NCBI GenBank assembly: GCA_902779945.1
Contig: CACZDN010000002.1
Span: 123,666-187,665, forward strand
Reading direction: 5' to 3'
Origin: Oscillospiraceae bacterium
Lineage (GTDB): Bacteria > Bacillota > Clostridia > Oscillospirales > Oscillospiraceae
DNA: 64,000 nt
Positions 42,012-51,377 of this stretch are shown here, piece by piece. The notes beneath the pieces were generated by a model. It had not been told where the DNA came from. It worked only from the letters and a program-made list of their open reading frames with translations, and searched no databases. Both the position numbers and the translations under genes were made by a program. How positions within the stretch are numbered: position 1 is the stretch's first letter; every line of letters begins with the position of its first letter.

Positions 42012-43310
42012 ATGACTCCTGAAACCATATCCACCATCGTTTTGCTGGGGAGCTTCTTCGTCATGATCTTCCTCCGCTTCCCCATCGCCTATTCCGTCGG
42101 TATCTCGACGATCCTGTGCATGATGTCCATGGGCCAGAATCTGGTCACTCTGCCGCAGCAGATGGTCAAGGGCGTCTGGTCCTTCTCTCTGATGGCGGTC
42201 CCCTTCTTCATCACGATGGGCGTGCTGATGGGCACAGGCGGCATTTCCGACAAGCTGATCGCACTTGCAAACTCCCTGGTCGGCTGGATGCGCGGCGGCC
42301 TTGCCATGGTCAACATCGTGGCCTCCTACTTCTTCGGCGGCATCTCCGGCTCCGCCTCGGCGGATACGGCATCGCTCGGCTCCATCCTCATCCCCATGAT
42401 GGTGGACGAGGGCTATGACGCGGACTTCTCCACCGCCGTTACGATCACCTCCTCCTGCGAGGGCCTGCTTGTCCCGCCGAGCCACAACATGGTCATCTAT
42501 GCCACCTCCGCCGGCGGCGTATCCGTGGGCGCGCTCTTCATGGCGGGCTATCTGCCCGGCGCGCTGCTCGCCATCGCGCTGATGGTCGGCTCTTACATTC
42601 TCTCCGTCAAGCACAACTATCCCAAGGGTGCGGCCTTCTCTCTCATGAACTTCATCAAGCAGATCGGCAAGTCCATCTGGGCGCTGCTGGCTGTGCTGAT
42701 CGTTGTCGTCGGCGTCGTCGGCGGCGTGTTCACCGCGACGGAGTCCGCCGCTATCGCCGTTATCTATTCCCTGCTCGTCTCCGTGTTTATCTACAAGGGT
42801 CTCGACTGGAAGGGCGTCTGGAAGAGTCTTGAGCAGTGCATCGACACGCTGGCCATCGTGCTCATCCTCATCGCCATGAGCGCGGCCTTCGGCAACTGCC
42901 TGACGCTCCTGCACGTCCCCGCCAAGGCTGCGACCTTTATCACCAGCATCTCCAGCAGCCCCGTCGTCGTCATCCTGCTTCTGAACGTGATCCTGCTCAT
43001 TCTCGGCATGATTATGGACATGGCGCCGATCATCCTGATCGCCACGCCGATCCTGCTGCCGGTCGCGCAGAGCGTGGGCCTGCACCCCGTCCAGTTCGGC
43101 ATCATGATGGTGCTCAACTGCGGCATTGGCCTGCTGACGCCGCCGGTCGGCGCGGTGCTGTTCATCGGCTCCGCCGTCGCAAAGCGGCCGATGGAGAAGG
43201 TCGTCAAGGCGACCCTGCCGTTCTATCTCTGCATGGTCGTCGCACTGCTGCTGATCTCCTTTATCCCGTCCATCAGCCTGTGGCTGCCGCGGCTGACCGG
43301 TGCGCTGTAA
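42012..43310 (+). CDS. dctM: TRAP transporter large permease DctM
   Basis: 432 residues, the usual DctM length, with about 12 hydrophobic segments. Signature regions: VPFFITMGVLMGTGGISDKLI, GGISGSASADTASLGSILIPMM, SSCEGLLVPPSHNMVIYA, VGGVFTATESAAIAVIYSLLV and MDMAPIILIATPILLPVAQSVGLHPVQFGIMMVLNCGIGLLTPPVGAVLF. It is the sodium-coupled transport channel. Followed 9 bp later by a cupin gene in the same operon. Confidence 0.95.
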   Translation: MTPETISTIVLLGSFFVMIFLRFPIAYSVGISTILCMMSMGQNLVTLPQQMVKGVWSFSLMAVPFFITMGVLMGTGGISDKLIALANSLVGWMRGGLAMVNIVASYFFGGISGSASADTASLGSILIPMMVDEGYDADFSTAVTITSSCEGLLVPPSHNMVIYATSAGGVSVGALFMAGYLPGALLAIALMVGSYILSVKHNYPKGAAFSLMNFIKQIGKSIWALLAVLIVVVGVVGGVFTATESAAIAVIYSLLVSVFIYKGLDWKGVWKSLEQCIDTLAIVLILIAMSAAFGNCLTLLHVPAKAATFITSISSSPVVVILLLNVILLILGMIMDMAPIILIATPILLPVAQSVGLHPVQFGIMMVLNCGIGLLTPPVGAVLFIGSAVAKRPMEKVVKATLPFYLCMVVALLLISFIPSISLWLPRLTGAL

Positions 43311-43319
43311 GGGGTACGG

Positions 43320-43667
43320 ATGATGAAGCTACCCGAAAAGCATCAGCGCTGGGTCGCGCATGACGAGACGCTTCCGCAAAACGCCGGGACAGGCGTTACG
43401 CGCAGGGTGCTCGCCTATACGGACGGCCTTATGTGCGTGGAAAACCGTTTTGAACGCGGGGCTGTCGGCAGTCTGCACAGTCACCCGCACACCCAGATCA
43501 CCTACATCGTCTCCGGCGAATTTGAGTTTACCATCGACGGCGAGACCCGTACCGTGAAGGCCGGGGACACGCTTCTCAAGGAGGACGGCGTTGTCCACGG
43601 CTGCGTATGCAAAGTGGCCGGCGTTTTGCTCGATATCTTCAACCCCATGCGGGAGGACTTTGTTTGA
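43320..43667 (+). CDS. Small cupin-domain protein
   Basis: 115 residues, one cupin_2 barrel. Metal ligands are in HSHPHTQITYIVSGEFEF (three His and the following residue) and the second motif GVVHGCVC. The first part has GAVGSLHSHPHTQ, the classic G(X)5HXH layout. Its place in the TRAP operon suggests an isomerase or sensor acting on the imported carboxylate or sugar acid; substrate unknown. Confidence 0.82.
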   Translation: MMKLPEKHQRWVAHDETLPQNAGTGVTRRVLAYTDGLMCVENRFERGAVGSLHSHPHTQITYIVSGEFEFTIDGETRTVKAGDTLLKEDGVVHGCVCKVAGVLLDIFNPMREDFV

Positions 43668-43701
43668 CAATTTGAGACAACAGGAGGGGGGGCATCGGCT
43701 T

Positions 43702-45066
43702 ATGACGGAACAACGGCCACGGCGCAGACGATGGCCCTCTCTCACCCTGTTCATGATCCTCATGTTTGTCGCGGGGATCACGATGTCCGGTCTGCTGCTC
43801 TCCATCGCCGCGCGCGTCACGGAGCAGTACGACGAGACCAAGCAGGCGACCGACGATTATCTCTCCTGTCAAAACGCCGTTTACATCGTCCGGGATACCA
43901 TCGACGAGCTGGACGGGCGGACGATGAACTATATCGTCACCGGCAATTTGAAGGAAGTGACCGCCTACTCCGACGAGATTCTGACGGCGCGCGCCATGGA
44001 TAAAGCCGTGGAGGTACTCAAGAGCTATCTGACGGAGGAGCGCTCCCTCCAGCAACTGAACACGGCGATCAACCTGCATAACATGATGGCGAAGATGCAG
44101 CGGCGCGCCATGCGCCTTGCGATGCAGGCGCGCGGGCAGGACATATCGAAATATCCGCTGCTCTCTGAAGTTGAGCTGAGCGCGGAGGAGCTTTCCCTCT
44201 CGCCGGAGGAGCAGCTTGCGCAGGCTCTCGACATGCTGTACACGCTGGACTATACCCATCTCAAGGGTCAGGTGGACGTGCGCATCCGTCTGTGCAAGGA
44301 GGGGCTGAGCGTCTCCATGACGAACCGGCAGCAGAGCGTATCCCGGGAGCTGGAGCAGCTTTTGCAGAGGCAGCGCACATTGATCACCATCATGTCGGCA
44401 GGGTTTTTACTGGTGCTGGTTTTCGTGATGACGCTGGTGGTTGCTCCGATCAACCGGCTTATCAAGCTCATTCAGAAAAAGGCGGAGGTGGCAGTCAGGG
44501 GCTCCTCCGAGATCATCTTTCTGGCCGAGACCTATAACCACATGCGCGGGCAGATGGAGGCCGCAAACTCCCGCCTCAGCTATGAGGCGGCCCACGATGC
44601 GCTGACGGGGGTCTATAACCGCAGCGCCTTTGAGGAGATGCAGGCCGGCTGTGCCGGGAAAAACATCGCCCTGCTGATTCTGGACGTGGACTTCTTCAAG
44701 CAGGTCAACGACACCTATGGCCATGATATGGGGGACCGCGTGCTGAAAAGGGTCGCGCATGTCCTGCGCGCTTCCTTCCGGGAGGCGGACATGGTCTGCC
44801 GCATCGGCGGGGACGAGTTCTGTGTGTTCGTGGTCGGGGTGACCTCCGCCTCCGAAAACGTCATCGGGGAGAAGCTCGTAAAGCTGGCCGATACGCTGCG
44901 CGAGCCGGAGGCAGATGTACCCGGCGTAACGGTAAGCGTGGGCTGCGCCTTCTCCGACCGGCTTTCCGGGGAAGAGAGCATCACCAAAAAAGCGGACCGC
45001 GCCCTCTACCGCGTCAAGAAAAACGGCCGCGACAGCTTTTGCTTTTACACGGGAGAGGATATGTAA
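43702..45066 (+). CDS. Membrane-bound diguanylate cyclase (GGDEF)
   Basis: 454 residues from the ATG at 43702 (GGAGGGGGG upstream). TM1 (about 13-38), an extracytoplasmic helical sensor of about 180 residues, TM2 (about 225-250), then a GGDEF domain. The active-site motif is intact (RIGGDEFCVF) and the inhibitory I-site RxxD (READ) lies five residues before it. The metal/substrate residues DALTGVYNRSAFEEM and LDVDFFKQVNDTYGHDMGD are present. Predicted to make cyclic di-GMP. Last gene of the TRAP operon, perhaps linking substrate supply to lifestyle. Confidence 0.92.
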   Translation: MTEQRPRRRRWPSLTLFMILMFVAGITMSGLLLSIAARVTEQYDETKQATDDYLSCQNAVYIVRDTIDELDGRTMNYIVTGNLKEVTAYSDEILTARAMDKAVEVLKSYLTEERSLQQLNTAINLHNMMAKMQRRAMRLAMQARGQDISKYPLLSEVELSAEELSLSPEEQLAQALDMLYTLDYTHLKGQVDVRIRLCKEGLSVSMTNRQQSVSRELEQLLQRQRTLITIMSAGFLLVLVFVMTLVVAPINRLIKLIQKKAEVAVRGSSEIIFLAETYNHMRGQMEAANSRLSYEAAHDALTGVYNRSAFEEMQAGCAGKNIALLILDVDFFKQVNDTYGHDMGDRVLKRVAHVLRASFREADMVCRIGGDEFCVFVVGVTSASENVIGEKLVKLADTLREPEADVPGVTVSVGCAFSDRLSGEESITKKADRALYRVKKNGRDSFCFYTGEDM

Positions 45067-45100
45067 AGCGCCGGCATTGAGACTGTCTTAAAACGTTTAG

Positions 45101-45258
45101 GGCAACACCGCATAATTCGGCGAGAGCGAATCCTGAGAAAATTTGGGTTCTGATGCAGGCTTTTTTTGCAGGAATACTTTATGTATTTCAAGAAAAAGTG
45201 ACGAAATCAGGGTTCAAATTTTCCAGGAGATGCCGCAGGCGAATTGTGCGGTGTTGCC
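45101..45258. mobile_element. Family A MITE-like element, copy A4
   Basis: Full 158-bp copy with ends GGCAACACCGCA and TGCGGTGTTGCC, flanked by TTAG on both sides (45097-45100 and 45259-45262). Same orientation as A1. Its exact terminal repeats suggest a recent insertion. Confidence 0.9.
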
Positions 45259-45288
45259 TTAGCTTCCTGTCTTCCTGTGGAATATTGT

Positions 45289-45358
45289 GACGAAGGATCA
45301 TTCCTTTCGAGGTTTTTTGAGCCTCCGGGGAAAGATCCTTCGTTTTGCTCAGAATGCT
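45289..45358. repeat. Family B palindromic repeat, copy B5
   Basis: TGACGAAGGATCATTCC and GGGGAAAGATCCTTCGTTTTGCTCAGAATG form the arms; the left end is shortened compared with B2. It lies 26 bp after element A4. Confidence 0.75.
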
Positions 45359-45367
45359 CTGTATGAA

Positions 45368-45396
45368 TTGACAGCCCCGGCGGTATCTTTTATAAT
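45368..45396 (+). promoter_or_regulatory. Consensus promoter of the methionine synthase operon
   Basis: TTGACA (45368-45373), 17-bp spacer, TATAAT (45391-45396), 38 bp before the first gene. There is no S-box or other riboswitch between promoter and gene. Confidence 0.85.
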
Positions 45397-45434
45397 ACCT
45401 GTACAAGACCGTCATGCGCAGAGGAGGGAGAGCG

Positions 45435-46106
45435 ATGGAGTACAGACTGGACAGGATTCCGCGCGAGCAGACGCTGCACTATCTGGGCTGGCACGGCGGG
45501 AAACTCCCGGCTGAGATCGAGGACTCGCTCTCCCGCTGCGAGGCGCTTCTGCTTTCAGCCGCGAAGCCGCGCATAGTCTGGAAGCTGTTTGCGTATCGGG
45601 AAGACGGCAGCTTTGCCGGTACGGACTACACCCCGGACGGACAGGACATCCGGGCCTTTCTCCGCGGCTGCGAGCAGGTCGTTCTTCTGGCCGCTACCCT
45701 CGGGATCGAGACCGAGGCGCTGATCCGCCGCGCGCAGACGCGCGACATGGGTGAGGCGGTCATGCTCGACGCCGCCGGGAGCGCCGCGATCGAGGCGCTC
45801 TGTGACAGCTTCTGTGCGGAGCTCGGGAAAGAGCTCTCCCCCTGCTGTCTGACGGAGCGCTACAGCCCCGGCTACGGGGACTATCCCCTGTCGGAGCAGA
45901 GGGCGATTTTCAGGCTGCTGGATGTGTCGCGGCGCATCGGCGTCAGCCTGTCGGACAGCGGTTTGATGATCCCGCAAAAAAGCGTCACGGCGCTCATCGG
46001 CGTATCGAAGCGCCCCATACCCAAACAGCGAACTGGCTGCGAGGTCTGTCAGCTCCGCGGGAGCTGCGCGTTCAGGAAGGAAGGGAAGCACTGTGGAAAA
46101 ACCTGA
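45435..46106 (+). CDS. Methionine synthase activation-domain protein
   Basis: 223 residues from the ATG at 45435. It corresponds to the C-terminal reactivation domain of cobalamin-dependent MetH as a separate protein: EALLLSAAKPRIVWKLFAY..., VMLDAAGSAAIEALCDSFCAEL and the conserved RYSPGYGDYPLSEQRAIFRLLDVSRRIGVSLSDSGLMIPQKSVTALIGVS, which binds SAM. A Cys-rich tail (CEVCQLRGSCAFRKEGKHC) may hold an iron-sulfur or metal site. It overlaps metH by 14 bases. Confidence 0.92.
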   Translation: MEYRLDRIPREQTLHYLGWHGGKLPAEIEDSLSRCEALLLSAAKPRIVWKLFAYREDGSFAGTDYTPDGQDIRAFLRGCEQVVLLAATLGIETEALIRRAQTRDMGEAVMLDAAGSAAIEALCDSFCAELGKELSPCCLTERYSPGYGDYPLSEQRAIFRLLDVSRRIGVSLSDSGLMIPQKSVTALIGVSKRPIPKQRTGCEVCQLRGSCAFRKEGKHCGKT

Positions 46107-48444
46107 AATCCTCATCCTTGACGGCGCTATGGGCACCATGCTCCAGGCTGCCGGGCTCTCGACCGGTGAGCTGCCGGAGAGCTGGAATCTCACTCATCCA
46201 GAGCGCGTGACCGCGATCCACCGCCGCTACGTGGAGGCCGGGAGCCGTGTCCTCTATACCAATACCTTCGGGGCAAACCGCCGCAAGAGCAAGGGCTGCG
46301 GATACACACCCACGGAGCTGATCGCCGGCGCGGTGCGCTGCGCAAGAGCAGCGGCAGACGGGCATGAGATAAAGGTCGCCCTGGACATTGGGCCTATCGG
46401 ACAGCTTTTGGAGCCCCTCGGCGACCTCAGCTTTGGCGAAGCCTATGATATTTTCAGGGAAATGGTCGTCGCCGGCGAAGAGGCCGGCGCGGATCTCGTC
46501 GTCATCGAGACGATGAGCGATCTCTACGAGGTCAAGGCCGCGGTCCTCGCAGCAAAGGAGAACAGCAGGCTGCCCGTCTGGGTGACGATGACCTTTGAGG
46601 CGAGCGGACGGACCTTTCTGGGTACGACGGTGTCTTCCATGGCCTTGACGCTGACGGGGCTCGGCGTGGACGCGCTGGGCTTCAACTGCAGCCTCGGCCC
46701 GAAGGAGCTTCTGCCACTTGTGCGGGAGCTGCGGGCATGGACTCCCCTGCCTCTGATCCTCAAGCCTAACGCGGGTCTGCCCGATCCCGCGACCGGCGCT
46801 TATCATATCACGCCCGAGGACTTCGCGGCCGAGCTCAAGGAAGCGCTTCCCTGCGGCGTCCATGCCTTTGGCGGCTGCTGCGGGACGACGCCGGATTTCA
46901 TCCGTGCCGTATGCAAAGCGCTTGCGGACGCAGTCCCCGTATCCGCAACGCCCGCGGCACGGCACGGCATCTGCTCCTCCGTCAGTACGGCGGAGCTGAA
47001 CGGCGTGCGCGTGGTCGGCGAGCGGATCAATCCCACCGGCAAGCGCCGCTTTCAGCAGGCGCTGCGTGAGCATGACCTCGACTACATCGTGCGCCAGGGC
47101 ATCGAGCAGCAGGACGCGGGCGCAGAGATTCTGGACGTCAATGTCGGCCTGCCCGGGATCGACGAGGCAGCGCTCATGCGGGAGACTGTCCGGGCTCTTC
47201 AGGCGGCGGTCGATCTGCCGCTGCAAATCGACTCCTCCAGCTCTGCCGCCATTGAGGCGGGCCTGCGCGCATACAACGGCAAGGCCATCGTCAACTCCGT
47301 CAACGGCAAGCGGGAAGTGCTGGACGCCGTGCTGCCGCTGTGTAAAAAATACGGGGCTGCCGTCGTCGGGCTCTGCATGGACGAAAACGGCATCCCGGAC
47401 TCCTGGCAGGGCCGCGCCGTTATCGCGCGGCGTATTCTGAACGCCGCCCTTTCCTGCGGGATTCCCAAAGAAGATGTGGTGATCGACTGCCTGACACTCA
47501 CGGTGTCCGCGCAGCAGAAACAGGCATTCGAGACGCTGCGCGCCGTGCGATATGTCAAGGAGGAACTGGGGCTGCACACTACGCTGGGCGTCAGCAACAT
47601 TTCCTTCGGCCTGCCCGCGCGGGAGACAATCTCCGCGAGCTTCTTGAATCAGGCGCTGTACGCCGGACTGGACCTGCCCATCATCAACCCCAATCAGGCC
47701 GCAATGATGGACGCGGTGGCTTCGTTCCGGGCGCTCTCCGGCGAGGACCGGGACTGCGCCGCCTATATCCGCCGCTTTTCCCGGGCGCCTTCGGCTCCCG
47801 CGTCTGCGGCGGGGCCGCCGCACGACATGAGTATAGCAGAGGCCGTCATGCGCGGTCTCGGCGGTGAGACCGCCGCGCTCACGGAAAAAGCGCTCACGGA
47901 AATGGATGAGCTTGCGGTGATCGACCGCTTGCTGATCCCGGCGCTGGACCTTGTCGGCGCGCGCTACGAAAAGCAGGAGATTTTTCTGCCGCAGCTTATC
48001 AACGCCGCAAACGCCGCGTGTGAGGGCTTCGAGCTTATCAAAAAACGCATCGCCGCGCGGGGCGGAGAGTCCATCACCAAAGGAAAAATCATCCTCGCCA
48101 CCGTGCAGGGCGACATTCATGACATCGGGAAAAACATTGTCAAGGTCGTGCTTGAAAATTACGGCTATACGGTTCTGGACCTCGGGCGGGACGTGCCGCC
48201 GGAGCGTGTGGTGGAGACCGCAAGACGCGAGGACGTAAGGCTTGTCGGCCTCTCCGCGCTCATGACCACCACGGTTTCAAGCATGGCCGCCACGATCCTC
48301 GCGCTGCGGCAGAGCGGCCACCCCTGTAAAATCATGGTCGGCGGCGCAGTGCTGACCCCGGAATACGCCGAGGAGATCGGGGCGGACTATTACGCAAAGG
48401 ACGCCAAGCAGAGCGCCGATATAGCAAAGCAGGTGTTGGGATGA
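46093..48444 (+). CDS. metH: Cobalamin-dependent methionine synthase, lacking activation domain
   Basis: 783 residues from a GTG start. Domains in order: homocysteine-binding barrel (1-~290) with zinc ligands Cys199 and Cys262-Cys263 (FNCSLGP, GGCCGTTP); methyltetrahydrofolate/pterin-binding barrel (~300-560; GERINPTGKRRFQQAL, ILDVNVGLPG); B12 cap (~590-660); and B12-binding Rossmann domain with DIHDIG at 674-679 (axial His676) and GGAVLTPEYA. It transfers the methyl group of methyl-THF to homocysteine. The C-terminal activation domain of E. coli MetH is absent and encoded just upstream. Confidence 0.95.
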   Translation: MEKPEILILDGAMGTMLQAAGLSTGELPESWNLTHPERVTAIHRRYVEAGSRVLYTNTFGANRRKSKGCGYTPTELIAGAVRCARAAADGHEIKVALDIGPIGQLLEPLGDLSFGEAYDIFREMVVAGEEAGADLVVIETMSDLYEVKAAVLAAKENSRLPVWVTMTFEASGRTFLGTTVSSMALTLTGLGVDALGFNCSLGPKELLPLVRELRAWTPLPLILKPNAGLPDPATGAYHITPEDFAAELKEALPCGVHAFGGCCGTTPDFIRAVCKALADAVPVSATPAARHGICSSVSTAELNGVRVVGERINPTGKRRFQQALREHDLDYIVRQGIEQQDAGAEILDVNVGLPGIDEAALMRETVRALQAAVDLPLQIDSSSSAAIEAGLRAYNGKAIVNSVNGKREVLDAVLPLCKKYGAAVVGLCMDENGIPDSWQGRAVIARRILNAALSCGIPKEDVVIDCLTLTVSAQQKQAFETLRAVRYVKEELGLHTTLGVSNISFGLPARETISASFLNQALYAGLDLPIINPNQAAMMDAVASFRALSGEDRDCAAYIRRFSRAPSAPASAAGPPHDMSIAEAVMRGLGGETAALTEKALTEMDELAVIDRLLIPALDLVGARYEKQEIFLPQLINAANAACEGFELIKKRIAARGGESITKGKIILATVQGDIHDIGKNIVKVVLENYGYTVLDLGRDVPPERVVETARREDVRLVGLSALMTTTVSSMAATILALRQSGHPCKIMVGGAVLTPEYAEEIGADYYAKDAKQSADIAKQVLG

Positions 48445-49343
48445 ATAAACAGCAGGAGAATCCGATAACAGAAGAACACGGCGCGCTCTGGGACGCGCTC
48501 TGCGCCCCAGAACAGCGCCCCTTCGCGGTTGAGCTGGACTCCCCCGCGGACGGCAGTATCGACCGTTTTATGGCAGGCGCGCGGGAGCTGATCGACGGCG
48601 GCGCAGCGCTCATCACCGTGGCCGACTGTCCCTTTGCAAAGCCCCGCATGGACGCGAGCATTACAGCCTGCAAGCTCCGGCGCGAGCTCGGGATCGACGT
48701 GATGCCGCATCTGACCTGCCGCGACCGGAATCTCAACGCGACGCAGGCGCTTTTGATGGGGCTGTGCGCCGAGGACGTGGGAAACGTCCTGCTCGTCACC
48801 GGCGACCCGGTCCCGGCCTCCGGGCGCGAGAGCGTCAAGAGCGTGTATCAGTTCAATTCCCGCGGCCTCATAGCCTTCGTGGACAGGCTGAACAGGACTT
48901 CCCTGCCGAAACCCTTTCACATCTTCGCCGCGCTGAACGTCAATGCGTATAACTTTCCCGTGCAGCTCGCGCTTGCGAGGGAGAAGGAAGCAAGCGGTGC
49001 GGTCGGCTTTCTCACGCAGCCGATCTATACGGAGGAGGCGCTGGACAATCTGCAGCTCGCCCGGGAGACGCTCAGAGGAAAGCTCCTCGGCGGGATCATG
49101 CCGATCATCAGCCACCGCAACGCGCTCTATCTGAAAAACGAGGTGGCGGGGATACGTGTGGACGAGGCGACCGTCTCCCGCTACGAGGGTGCCGACCGCG
49201 CCCGTGGCGAGGAGCTGGCGCTTGAGCTCTCCTGCTCGCTGGCCCGCCGCATGAGGGAGTATGTGGACGGCTATTATCTGATTACGCCCTTCTCCCGCAC
49301 GGCGCTCATGGCGCGCATCATGGAGCAGATACGGGCCGATTAA
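48441..49343 (+). CDS. metF: Methylenetetrahydrofolate reductase family protein
   Basis: 300 residues with a 4-base ATGA overlap with metH. MTHFR-fold TIM barrel: FAVELDSPAD, DVMPHLTCRDRN, LLVTGDP, FHIFAALNVNAYNF, REKEASGAVGFLTQPIYTEEAL and IMPIISHRNALYLKNEV. It supplies methyl-THF for MetH. The glutamate and FAD-loop residues (PHLTCRDRN) match MetF, but clostridial members often work with MetV or a separate electron donor, none of which is nearby. Confidence 0.9.
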   Translation: MNKQQENPITEEHGALWDALCAPEQRPFAVELDSPADGSIDRFMAGARELIDGGAALITVADCPFAKPRMDASITACKLRRELGIDVMPHLTCRDRNLNATQALLMGLCAEDVGNVLLVTGDPVPASGRESVKSVYQFNSRGLIAFVDRLNRTSLPKPFHIFAALNVNAYNFPVQLALAREKEASGAVGFLTQPIYTEEALDNLQLARETLRGKLLGGIMPIISHRNALYLKNEVAGIRVDEATVSRYEGADRARGEELALELSCSLARRMREYVDGYYLITPFSRTALMARIMEQIRAD

Positions 49344-49352
49344 AACGGTCTT

Positions 49353-49444
49353 TCTCATCCTGAATGCTGCGAAGGATCTTTCCTGCTCATTTGCGATCAC
49401 GCAATAGGAAAGATCCTTCGTCATTTTATTCTTCAGGATGACAT
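49353..49444. repeat. Family B palindromic repeat, copy B6
   Basis: TCTCATCCTGAA, GCGAAGGATCTTTCCTG, AGGAAAGATCCTTCG and CTTCAGGATGACA are nested arms. It follows the metF stop by 9 bases and lies between convergent metF and rnjA, together with A5 filling the 299-bp gap. Confidence 0.82.
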
Positions 49445-49482
49445 GCGGCGAGCTTTTGGCGGCACCCCTTATTGAAGATTAA

Positions 49483-49643
49483 TGCAGCACCGCATAATAC
49501 GTCGAGAGCAGATTTCGAGAAAAACCACGTTCTGATGAAGTCACTTTTTTTGCAGGAATACTTTTGTGTATTGCAAGATAAAGTGACGAGATCAGGGCGT
49601 GATTCTTCCGGAAGGTACCGAAGGCGGATTGTACGGTGTCGCC
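49483..49643. mobile_element. Family A MITE-like element, copy A5
   Basis: About 161 bp, starting TGCAGCACCGCATAAT (first G changed) and ending TGTACGGTGTCGCC. Same orientation as A1. Flanks TTAA and TATA do not match exactly, so the duplication is lost or this is an older copy. The right end meets the rnjA stop codon (49645-49643). Confidence 0.75.
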
Positions 49644-51301
49644 TATATCTCCGTAATCACGGGCAAAATCATGGGACTTCTCCGGGTCGTCTTGTAGAGA
49701 TAGCCGGAGAGATTGTTCTTTACCTTGCCCTTGATCGCGGTCCAGTCGTTGATGTGCTGCTGGGCGCAGGAGTCCGCGGACTCCATGGCGACGCGCTTGA
49801 GCTCATCCATCAGCGCCTCGGCCTCTTTGACATAGATGAAGCCGCGGGTAATAATCTGGGGCTCGGACAGGAGCCGGTGATCGTGGGTAGAATACGGCAG
49901 AACTACGACGACCATGCCGTCCTCCGCGAGCTTGTGGCGGTCGCGCAGGACCACGCTGCCGACCTCGCCGACACCGCTGCCGTCCACCAGGATCGCGCCC
50001 GCCGGTACGCTTGCCTCACACTTGATGCTCTTTTTTGTGATCTCGATGACGCCGCCGTTTTCCGCGATGACCACGTTTTTCGGCGCAACACCCATGCGCT
50101 TTGCAAGCTCCGCGTGCTTGACGAGCATACGGTGCTCGCCGTGGATGGGGACGAAGAACTTCGGCTTCGTCAGCGCCAGCATCATCTTGAGCTCCTCCTG
50201 GCAGGCGTGGCCGGTGACATGAAGATCGGTGTGGCGGTCGTAGATGACCTCCGCACCCTTGTGGAAAAGCTCGTCGATCACGCGGCTGATCGTGGTCTCG
50301 TTGCCGGGGATGGCCGACGCCGAGATGATCACGCGGTCGCCCGCGTCCACCTGGATCTGCTTATGCTCGGAAAACGCCATGCGGTAGAGGGCGGACATGG
50401 TCTCGCCCTGGCTGCCGGTGGAGATGATGACGGTCTGGCTGCGGGGCAGCTTGTTGATCTTCTCAATGTCCACCATCACGTTTTCAGGGATGTCCATATA
50501 ACCGAGGACATTGGCCACGTTCAGCACGTTTTCCATGCTGCGCCCGGTGATGCCGACCTTGCGGTGATATTTTGCCGCAACGTTGATGATCTGCTGGAGC
50601 CTGTGGACGTTGGAGGCAAAGGTGGTGATGATGATGCGCTTGTCACAGCCCATGAAGAGCTTGTCAAAGCTCTCCCCGACCTTACTCTCGGAATCAGAGT
50701 GACCGCGCACCTCCACATTCGTGGACTCTCCCAGCAGGGCGAGGACCCCCTCGTTGCCGAACTGGCCGAAGCGGACCAGGTCGATCATCCTGCCGGAGAT
50801 CGGCGTTACGTCGATCTTGAAGTCGCCGGTGTGGATCACAGTGCCGATGGGTGTGGTGATGGCTACCGCAGCGGAGTCCGGAATGGAGTGGTTCACATGG
50901 ATAAACTCCACGGTGAAGCAGCCCAGCCGGAAGCTCGACCCTGTTTTCTTTGTAAAAATTTGCGTGTTGTAGAGCAGATTGTGCTCCTCGAGCTTGAGCT
51001 CGATCAGGGCGGCGGTCAGGGGCAGCGTATAGATCGGCACGTCCAGGTCGCGCAGAATATAGGGGACCGCGCCGATGTGGTCCTCATGCCCGTGCGTGAG
51101 GATGATGCCGCGCAGCTTCTCATGATTGGCGCGCAGATACGTGATGTCGGGAAAGACGCTGTCGATGCCGTACATGTCCTCGTCGGGAAAGCCCATGCCG
51201 CAGTCGACGACGATGATGTCGTTGCCGAACTCATAGGCGTACATGTTTTTCCCGATCTCGCCGAGGCCGCCCAGCGGGATTATTTTTAACTTAGAAATCA
51301 T
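49643..51301 (-). CDS. rnjA: Ribonuclease J
   Basis: 552 residues from the ATG at 51301 (GGAGAAG upstream). Metallo-beta-lactamase/beta-CASP nuclease with both 5'-3' exo- and endonuclease activity in mRNA decay and rRNA processing. Metal motif HGHEDHIGA, then the beta-CASP segments (FASNVHRLQQIINVAAKYHRKVGITGRSM), SASAIPGNE, HVTGHACQEEL, and the C-terminal domain. Full length. The stop codon overlaps the edge of element A5. It follows recR by 76 bp. Confidence 0.95.
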   Translation of the reverse strand: MISKLKIIPLGGLGEIGKNMYAYEFGNDIIVVDCGMGFPDEDMYGIDSVFPDITYLRANHEKLRGIILTHGHEDHIGAVPYILRDLDVPIYTLPLTAALIELKLEEHNLLYNTQIFTKKTGSSFRLGCFTVEFIHVNHSIPDSAAVAITTPIGTVIHTGDFKIDVTPISGRMIDLVRFGQFGNEGVLALLGESTNVEVRGHSDSESKVGESFDKLFMGCDKRIIITTFASNVHRLQQIINVAAKYHRKVGITGRSMENVLNVANVLGYMDIPENVMVDIEKINKLPRSQTVIISTGSQGETMSALYRMAFSEHKQIQVDAGDRVIISASAIPGNETTISRVIDELFHKGAEVIYDRHTDLHVTGHACQEELKMMLALTKPKFFVPIHGEHRMLVKHAELAKRMGVAPKNVVIAENGGVIEITKKSIKCEASVPAGAILVDGSGVGEVGSVVLRDRHKLAEDGMVVVVLPYSTHDHRLLSEPQIITRGFIYVKEAEALMDELKRVAMESADSCAQQHINDWTAIKGKVKNNLSGYLYKTTRRSPMILPVITEI

Positions 51302-51377
51302 TTCTTCTCCATTCGATAAACAGTAGTAAATATATGTAATACGATAAGGAATTATAACCGGGATCACCCGGCGCTAT

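Noticed and set aside
45263-45434. SAM or cobalamin riboswitch before the metH operon
   Set aside because: No S-box or B12-box sequence; the space is filled by repeat B5 and a plain promoter.
46072-48120. Long minus-strand open frame
   Set aside because: Antisense shadow of metH; no ribosome site and no family features.
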